A stretch of 64,000 nucleotides of DNA from PALSA-607 sp963825425 (GTDB lineage Bacteria > Actinomycetota > Actinomycetes > Acidothermales > Acidothermaceae). The stretch's first letter is position 1. The number at the start of each line of letters is the position of its first letter. The stretch is from contig CAWGTF010000015.1 in assembly GCA_963825425.1 (NCBI GenBank), positions 124,001 to 188,000 of the forward strand, in the 5' to 3' direction. The position numbers were made by a program, and so were the translations under genes. Of the stretch, positions 58,523 through 64,000 are shown one piece after another. The notes under the pieces are model-generated. The model made no database searches and had not been told where the DNA came from. It worked only from the letters and a program-made list of their open reading frames with translations.

Positions 58523-60754
58523 ATGTCTGACCACCACCCCGATGCCGTCGTCAGCGAGATGAATGAACCGCCGGATGCCGACCAGCAGTGCCCAGTGGCA
58601 CCAAGGCGCCGGGCGTATCCCTCCGAGGGAGGGAGTAACCGTGACTGGTGGCCCAACCAGCTGAACCTGAAGATCCTTCGCAAGCACCCCGCCGCGGCCA
58701 ATCCCATGGACGCCGACTTCGACTACGCAGCGGCCTTCAAGACGGTCGACCTAGCCGCTGTGCGGGCCGACATCGAGCACGTCATGACGACATCGCAGGA
58801 CTGGTGGCCTGCCGACTTCGGCCACTACGGACCGTTCTTCATCCGGATGGCGTGGCACAGCGCCGGCACGTACCGCATCAGCGATGGCCGTGGCGGGGCC
58901 GGAGCCGGCATGCAGCGCTTCGCCCCGTTGAACAGCTGGCCCGACAACGGCAACCTCGACAAGGCTCGCCGGCTGCTTTGGCCGGTGAAGAAGAAGTACG
59001 GGCGTGCGCTGTCCTGGGCCGACTTGATGGTCTTCGCTGGCAACTGCGCACTGGAGTCGATGGGGTTCAAGACCTTCGGTTTCGCGGGCGGTCGCGCTGA
59101 CGTCTGGGAGCCTGACGAGGACGTCTACTGGGGTCCGGAGGAGACCTGGCTCGGCGACGATCGCTATGCCGGCGACCGCGAACTCGAGACCCCGCTCGCT
59201 GCCGTCCAGATGGGGCTCATCTACGTGAACCCTGAGGGCCCGAACGCGCACCCGGACCCGCTGGCCTCGGCCCGCGACATCCGCGAGACGTTTCGTCGGA
59301 TGGCCATGAACGACGAGGAGACCGTCGCGCTGATCGCCGGTGGCCACACGTTCGGCAAGACCCACGGCGCAGCCGACCCTGGGCGCTACGTCGGGCCGGA
59401 GCCGGAAAGCGCTCCGCTCGAGGAGCAGGGCCTCGGTTGGAAGCAGAGCTACGGCAGCGGCAAGGGGCGCGACGTCATCACCAGCGGCCTCGAAGTGACC
59501 TGGACGCCGACGCCGACGACGTGGGACAACAGCTTCTTCGAGATCCTGTTCGGCTACGAGTGGGAGCAGACCCTGAGCCCGGCCGGCGCCCACCAGTGGC
59601 AGCCGAAGGACGGTGCCGGCGCGAATACGGTGCCCGACCCCGAAGACGGCTCGCTGGTGCGACCGCCGACGATGCTGACGACGGACCTCGCGCTTCGGGT
59701 AGATCCGGTCTACGAGCAGATTTCGCGACGATTCCTGCAAAATCCCGACCAGTTCGCGGACGCGTTCGCGCGCGCCTGGTTCAAGCTGACCCACCGCGAC
59801 ATGGGTCCGATCCAGCGCTACCTCGGACCCTTGGTGCCGCAGGAGACGCTGGTCTGGCAGGACCCGATTCCGGCCGTCACGCACGAGCTCGTCGGAGTCG
59901 ACGACATTGCCGCACTGAAGGGTCAGCTTCTCGCGTCGGGGCTGTCGGTCTCCCAACTCGTGTCGACAGCCTGGGCATCGGCCTCGACGTTTCGCGGCAG
60001 CGACAAGCGTGGTGGGGCGAACGGGGCCCGCATTCGCCTTGAGCCGCAGAGCGGTTGGGACGTCAACAATCCCAGTGAACTGGCGACTGTGCTGCGCACG
60101 CTCGAGGGAATCCAGCAGAGCTTCAACGCTGGGGGAAAGCACGTCTCACTCGCCGACCTGATCGTGCTCGGCGGGTGTGCCGCCGTCGAGCAGGCCGCGA
60201 AGAACGCTGGCCACGACGTCACGGTCCCGTTCACCCCGGGACGCGCGGACGCATCGCAGGAGCAGACGGACGTCGAATCCTTCACCGCACTCGAGCCGAC
60301 CGCAGATGGATTCCGGAACTACATCGGCAAGGGTCACCGGCTGCCGGCCGAGTATCTCCTGATCGACCGGGCGAACCTGCTGAACCTGAGCGCACCTGAA
60401 CTGACCGTTCTCATCGGCGGCCTGCGGGTGTTGGGCGCGAACTACGACAACTCGAAATTGGGCGTGCTGACGACGGCGCCCGAGTCGCTCACCAACGACT
60501 TCTTCGTGAACCTGCTCGATCTGGGTACCACGTGGAAGCCGACGTCAGCCGACGCGTCGACCTTCGAAGGACGCGATTCAAGCGGCGCGGTGAAGTGGAC
60601 GGGCAGTCGCGTTGACCTCGTCTTCGGGTCCAACTCCGAGTTGCGGGCCATCGCTGAGGTCTACGCGAGCGACGATGCGCAGGACAAGTTCGTCCGCGAC
60701 TTTGTCGCCGCGTGGGACAAGGTCATGAACCTCGACCGGTTCGACACCACCTGA
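58523..60754 (+). CDS. katG: Catalase-peroxidase KatG
   Basis: A 743-residue heme enzyme removing hydrogen peroxide. Distal site Arg108, Trp111, His112 in IRMAWHSAGTYR; Tyr of the Met-Tyr-Trp adduct in LIYVNPEGPN; proximal His in AGGHTFGKTHGA. The C-terminal duplicated domain (LVSTAWASASTFRGSDKRGG, ADLIVLGGCAAVEQAA) is complete. ATG 58523 is preceded by GGAAGG. Operon with furA; probably derepressed by peroxide. The M. tuberculosis homologue activates isoniazid. Intact. Confidence 0.97.
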   Translation: MSDHHPDAVVSEMNEPPDADQQCPVAPRRRAYPSEGGSNRDWWPNQLNLKILRKHPAAANPMDADFDYAAAFKTVDLAAVRADIEHVMTTSQDWWPADFGHYGPFFIRMAWHSAGTYRISDGRGGAGAGMQRFAPLNSWPDNGNLDKARRLLWPVKKKYGRALSWADLMVFAGNCALESMGFKTFGFAGGRADVWEPDEDVYWGPEETWLGDDRYAGDRELETPLAAVQMGLIYVNPEGPNAHPDPLASARDIRETFRRMAMNDEETVALIAGGHTFGKTHGAADPGRYVGPEPESAPLEEQGLGWKQSYGSGKGRDVITSGLEVTWTPTPTTWDNSFFEILFGYEWEQTLSPAGAHQWQPKDGAGANTVPDPEDGSLVRPPTMLTTDLALRVDPVYEQISRRFLQNPDQFADAFARAWFKLTHRDMGPIQRYLGPLVPQETLVWQDPIPAVTHELVGVDDIAALKGQLLASGLSVSQLVSTAWASASTFRGSDKRGGANGARIRLEPQSGWDVNNPSELATVLRTLEGIQQSFNAGGKHVSLADLIVLGGCAAVEQAAKNAGHDVTVPFTPGRADASQEQTDVESFTALEPTADGFRNYIGKGHRLPAEYLLIDRANLLNLSAPELTVLIGGLRVLGANYDNSKLGVLTTAPESLTNDFFVNLLDLGTTWKPTSADASTFEGRDSSGAVKWTGSRVDLVFGSNSELRAIAEVYASDDAQDKFVRDFVAAWDKVMNLDRFDTT

Positions 60755-60787
60755 TTCCGAGCCTGATCTCGACGCCTCGGCGATGAT

Positions 60788-61240
60788 GTGCCGATGGGAC
60801 TTCGAAAGCCGCGGCGTCTTCGTGACGTGCACCCGACCAGGCGGGGGTTGATCCTCGCCTGGTTCGCGTTCGCGGTGACGTTCGGAGTGCTGCGCGCGAT
60901 CACCTGGTCGATTCACGCGCACGTTGGTCACTTCGCGAACGTCACGGCGGGATCGGTCCACCTGCATCACTATCTGTGGGGCATCCTGCTCGTCGCCATC
61001 GTGGCGTTCCTCGGCCTCGTCGAGCGTTCGCCGACATGGCGGACGGCGATGGGCCTGATGTTCGGGATCGGGCTCGCGTTGATCGTCGACGAACTCGCGC
61101 TGCTGATCGACCTCAAGGACGTGTATTGGTCGGGCGCCGGTGGCGTGAGCATCGCGGTCGCGTTGGTACTGATCGCTGTTGCCGGCGGACTGCTCGCGCT
61201 GACTCGTGCAGCCGGCGGCCACGACGAAATCAACCGATAG
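60788..61240 (+). CDS. Hypothetical membrane protein
   Basis: 150 residues (GTG 60788; ATG 60794 also possible). A basic N-terminus (GLRKPRRLRDVHPTRRG) and four hydrophobic segments: LILAWFAFAVTFGVLRAI, HHYLWGILLVAIVAFLGLVE, GLMFGIGLALIVDELALLID and GGVSIAVALVLIAVAGGLLA. HLHHYLWG and a D-E in the third segment are striking but I know no family function. It lies 33 bp after katG and may be co-transcribed. Intact frame. Confidence 0.7.
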   Translation: MPMGLRKPRRLRDVHPTRRGLILAWFAFAVTFGVLRAITWSIHAHVGHFANVTAGSVHLHHYLWGILLVAIVAFLGLVERSPTWRTAMGLMFGIGLALIVDELALLIDLKDVYWSGAGGVSIAVALVLIAVAGGLLALTRAAGGHDEINR

Positions 61241-61256
61241 TCGGCGCGGTGAACGG

Positions 61257-62498
61257 CTAACCGACGACGCGAACTGCTCCGGCGTAGTGCCCGTGCCCAG
61301 CGATCGACGCAATGCGCACGACGTCGCCGGTGTGCGGCGCGTTGACCATCAGACCGTTGCCGATGTAGATGCCGACGTGGTGATGGTCGCGATAGAAGAA
61401 CACCAAGTCGCCGGGCTTCAACTGGCTTTCCGGGATGTGGCGGTAGTCGTTCCACAACGTTCCGGTGTAGTGGGTCGTGCTGATGCCGGCTTGCCGGTAG
61501 GCCCACTGCACGAGACCTGAACAGTCGAAACGCTTCGGGCCGGTGGCCCCGAAGACGTACCGGTCGCCGAGCCGGCTCATCGCGGCCGAGACGGCACGCT
61601 GCGCGACGCTTGACCCACCCGCGCTCTGCGGCAGCGCGACGGTTTGCACGACAGGGGCGCGATTTGCGGCAGCGGCGGCTCGCGTCGCGGCCGCTCGTGA
61701 CGCAGCTGCTCGTGACAGCGCCGCTGCCCGCGCCGTGGCAGCCTGGGTCGCAGCAGCCTGGGCCTTGTTGAATGCGGCCAGCTGGATCTGCGCTTGAGCC
61801 TGGTCTGCGGCCGCTTTCGCCTGCTGGGCCGCGATCAGTTGCGCGCGCTGCGCAGCGGTCAACTTGGCGAGCACCTGCTGGCTTTGCGCGAGCGCGGCGT
61901 TGATCTGGGCCTGCTTCTGCGCCAGGTTCGCGGTCAACTTCTGGGCGGTCGCGGTGGCCTGGCTGGCCACTGCCACCGACTGCTGGTAGACCTCATCGGC
62001 AGACCGCGCCGCCGCCAGGAGGCTCGATTGCGACGCACTGAGTTGCTGGAGCATCGAGACCCGGGCCATGGCCTGCGACGGGTCAGTGGTGTTCAAGATG
62101 ATGGCCAAGCCCTGGCTGAGGCCGCCTGACTTGTACGACGCTGCAGCAAGCGCACCGACCTTGACCTGCTCGGTGACGAGCTCGCTGTGCGCGCGGTCGG
62201 CTGCGGCGGTGGCCGCACTGGCGGTTTGCAACGCCTGGGTCAGGCTGGCTTGGGCTCCGTTGTACTGCTCGGAGGCGATCTCGGCCTGATTGTTGAGCTC
62301 GTCGAGCTGCGCCTGGGCCTGCGCGACCGTGGTCGACTGGGCGGCCTGGCTAGTGACGGCGGGTAACAGGGCGGCGGCGACAAGCGCTGCACCGGAGGCC
62401 GCCGTGATTTTGGTGAGAGTCCGCAGGAATCGGCGCGGCAATGTCCCAGAGGTCCCCGAGGGTCCAAGAGCTACCAGGGTGCCGCGACCGCGCGCCAA
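61257..62498 (-). CDS. NlpC/P60 cell-wall peptidase
   Basis: A 413-residue secreted peptidoglycan hydrolase (RipA/RpfB-associated type). Signal peptide with cleavage near TSQAAQ; residues about 55-290 form an Ala/Gln-rich coiled coil; the catalytic NlpC/P60 domain has Cys326 in RFDCSGLVQWAY, His374 in HHHVGIYIG and His389 as third polar residue. TTG start at 62498, 10 nt after AGGAGG. Probably cleaves D-Glu-mDAP bonds at septation. Expression is likely controlled by the ydaO riboswitch upstream. Confidence 0.92.
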   Translation of the reverse strand: MARGRGTLVALGPSGTSGTLPRRFLRTLTKITAASGAALVAAALLPAVTSQAAQSTTVAQAQAQLDELNNQAEIASEQYNGAQASLTQALQTASAATAAADRAHSELVTEQVKVGALAAASYKSGGLSQGLAIILNTTDPSQAMARVSMLQQLSASQSSLLAAARSADEVYQQSVAVASQATATAQKLTANLAQKQAQINAALAQSQQVLAKLTAAQRAQLIAAQQAKAAADQAQAQIQLAAFNKAQAAATQAATARAAALSRAAASRAAATRAAAAANRAPVVQTVALPQSAGGSSVAQRAVSAAMSRLGDRYVFGATGPKRFDCSGLVQWAYRQAGISTTHYTGTLWNDYRHIPESQLKPGDLVFFYRDHHHVGIYIGNGLMVNAPHTGDVVRIASIAGHGHYAGAVRVVG

Positions 62499-62514
62499 AG
62501 CGAACAGACCTCCT

Positions 62515-62655
62515 CCCGCGGCCGCCGACCGAGTTAGCTGACGGGTTCGGGCCAGAGGTATGCCCTACCGCCCCAGCGCGAGCTGGGCCGGATTCACCCC
62601 AGGGGAAGGTGGTGGTTCCCCGGTTCCCCCGCAGGGGATTAGGCGGCGACCCACT
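62515..62655 (-). ncRNA. ydaO-yuaA (c-di-AMP) riboswitch
   Basis: On the minus strand the leader has GCCGCCTAATCCCC, GGGGGAACCGGGGAACC, TGGGGTGAAT, GGTAGGGCATACC and CCGAACCCGTCAGCTAAC in the expected order, the core of the ydaO class. It lies just upstream of an NlpC/P60 gene, the commonest actinobacterial target. Ligand binding normally turns expression off. Confidence 0.9.
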
Positions 62656-62700
62656 CGCCGCAGCGAGGCTCCGTTGCAGGTCACGAGCAGGTCACGGAGC

Positions 62701-62729
62701 AGCATAGGGAAGGGGTCCTTACTGCACAA
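62701..62729 (-). promoter_or_regulatory. Predicted promoter of the NlpC/P60 transcript
   Basis: TTGTGC (62724-62729 on the minus strand), 17-bp spacer and TATGCT (62701-62706) lie about 45 bp upstream of the riboswitch core, the usual layout. The -35 box is only partly consensus. Confidence 0.55.
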
Positions 62730-62757
62730 CGTTGACCCACCACTTTGCGGCATATGG

Positions 62758-64000
62758 CTAAAAACGAGTGGCGTGAGAGTTCTCGGCAGCGAACTTCGCG
62801 GAACAGTGGTCGGAGCAGAAGTAGAGCGTCTGCGATCCAAGTTGCAGCCGGGCTGGTGCCATCGCTTTCTCGACCTGCATGCCGCACACCGGGTCCTTGG
62901 CATAGCGGTCGGCGCCGCTCGCACCCGCCGTCCGGCTTCGATACAGCCAGTACAGGACGCCGAAGCAGAGCGCTGCGAGCACGTTGAGCACCGTTGTGTA
63001 GTTCGCTCCGGCATGGGTGAGCGGCACGATGTGACTGCCGACCTTCGGCACCAGGTGCACGGCTCTCACGAGGTACTCGGTCGCGAGTCCGGCGACGCTC
63101 ATCGCCGCCCAGAAAGCCGCGAGCAACCGAAGCGTGATCACGGTCCCGAAGTACTTGCGGTAAATGAGCAGCAACGGGAGCGTGATGAGGTCGGCGAATA
63201 TGAAGGAAGTCACGCCACCAAAGCTGATTCCCCCGCGCCACAAAGCAGCCGCGATCGGCACGTTGCCGATCGAGCAGACGAAGCTGATCAGCGCCAAGAA
63301 CGGCCCGAGCACAACGTTTTGCAGGCTTGACCAGAATCCGTGACCGGTCACGAACAGCGAACGCCAGAACCACGTCGGTACCAGCGCCGACGCGAACCCG
63401 CCGATGGCGAATCCGGCGATGAGCTCCTTGCGCAGCATCGTCAGATCACTGATGGTGTAGCCCGCCGCGTCTGACCAGCCGGCACGAGTACGCACGCGTT
63501 GTTTCCAGGACGGCGAGTCGAAACCCTCATGCGTCACTCGCGGCCTCGCCGCGCGTCAGGGCGGCCCGCGCCTCGTCGGTCCGCTGTCGCGGAATCACCC
63601 GCGGCAGCACGAGACCGAGCAGCGCGATCATGATGGCGCCGCCGATGAACTCGGCAGCCGCGAACTGCCAACCCAGCAACAGCCAGATGACGATGCCGAG
63701 CTCGACCACCAGATTGGTCGAGGCGATCATGAAGATCATGGACGCCGTGAAGTCGGCACCGCGGGCGAACAGGCTCTTGGCGAGCGCACTTGCGGCGTAG
63801 GAACACGACGAGCTGACCGCGCCGAGGAATCCCGCCTTCGCCAGCGTTTTCGGCTGGTGGTTACCGAGCGCGGTCTGCATCTGCGCGCGGGATACGAATG
63901 CCTGCACGGCGCCAGACAGCGCGAACCCGAGTACCAGAGCCCAGAAGGTGTCGAAGAACATCCACCAGCCTTCGGCAATCCCGTGCGCAAGACCGTGCAA
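62758..64000 (-). CDS. YraQ/UPF0718-type permease with C-terminal YHS domain (5' end outside window, frame break)
   Basis: Reads from the window edge (HGLAHGIAEGWWMFFDTFWA) through paired membrane blocks: GAVSSSCSYAASALAKSLFA, with the conserved SCSYA motif, and after a break near 63535 AGFAIGGFASALVPTWFWRS and SIGNVPIAAALWRGGISFGG. The tail KDPVCGMQVEKAMAPARLQL and FCSDHCSAKF is a YHS domain with metal-binding Cys. The two halves overlap by 11 bp as separate readings; homologues are single proteins of about 400 residues, so one gene is likely. Probably a metal or metalloid permease. Confidence 0.8.

Noticed and set aside
58751..60142. 463-codon minus-strand frame opposite katG
   Set aside because: Opposite an intact, motif-complete catalase-peroxidase.

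Overview
The window is GC-rich, densely packed actinobacterial chromosome. The gene order purA, DUF3151, fba, DedA, pyrE, clpB, hspR-dnaJ-grpE-dnaK, CCG-type Fe-S reductase and dcd matches the Rv0321-Rv0384 neighbourhood of Mycobacterium tuberculosis. The inserted genes do not look mycobacterial, so I infer a non-mycobacterial actinomycete (possibly a Frankia/Jatrophihabitans-type relative; low confidence). About 45 single-base frame breaks, many in essential single-copy genes (purA, fba, pyrE, clpB, grpE), indicate a long-read or metagenome assembly with residual indels rather than gene decay. Gene calls here are frame-corrected spans, and the break positions are given.

Layout. 1-3455 (minus): purA (cut by the window edge), then an fba-aldo/keto reductase-DUF3151 unit. 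3592-7024 (plus): a DedA protein and an ABC-2 exporter of one ATPase and two permeases. 7074-18805: the most unusual block. A LacI-type repressor is divergent from a long plus-strand operon: branched-chain-amino-acid-type ABC importer (binding lipoprotein, two permeases, two ATPases), 3-hydroxyisobutyrate-dehydrogenase-like enzyme, M24-fold hydrolase, thiamine-diphosphate E1 alpha and beta, and aldehyde dehydrogenase. Three near-identical 16-bp palindromes lie around the divergent promoter. The substrate is unknown.

18823-29156: pyrE and an SDR (minus), a PLP aminotransferase and a PfkB sugar kinase (plus), then the heat-shock operon dnaK-grpE-dnaJ-hspR-clpB (minus), with two HspR (HAIR) sites around the dnaK promoter. 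29404-37556: a secreted cell-wall-binding-repeat protein, a CCG-type Fe-S reductase, a GNAT, a VOC protein, dcd, a DinB protein and two amidotransferase-like proteins, one carrying a CysS/YqeB C-terminal domain. 37677-39472: tRNA-Gly(CCC), a decayed IS3-type transposase remnant, a VOC protein, a sulfocyanin-like copper protein and a SHOCT fragment. 39622-46369: a secreted beta-helix protein, a MetE-core enzyme, an MFS transporter, a PQQ-repeat-like lipoprotein and membrane proteins.

46586-55282: a complete kdp potassium-uptake locus (small membrane ORFs, kdpF, kdpA, kdpB, an extended kdpC, kdpD, kdpE), preceded by phased CGTCAGG repeats that may be the KdpE site. 55291-64000: an ACT protein, a GH9 glycosidase without signal peptide, furA-katG with a palindromic, probably leaderless promoter, a small membrane protein, an NlpC/P60 peptidase under a c-di-AMP (ydaO) riboswitch, and a YraQ/UPF0718-type permease with a YHS metal-binding tail (cut by the window edge).
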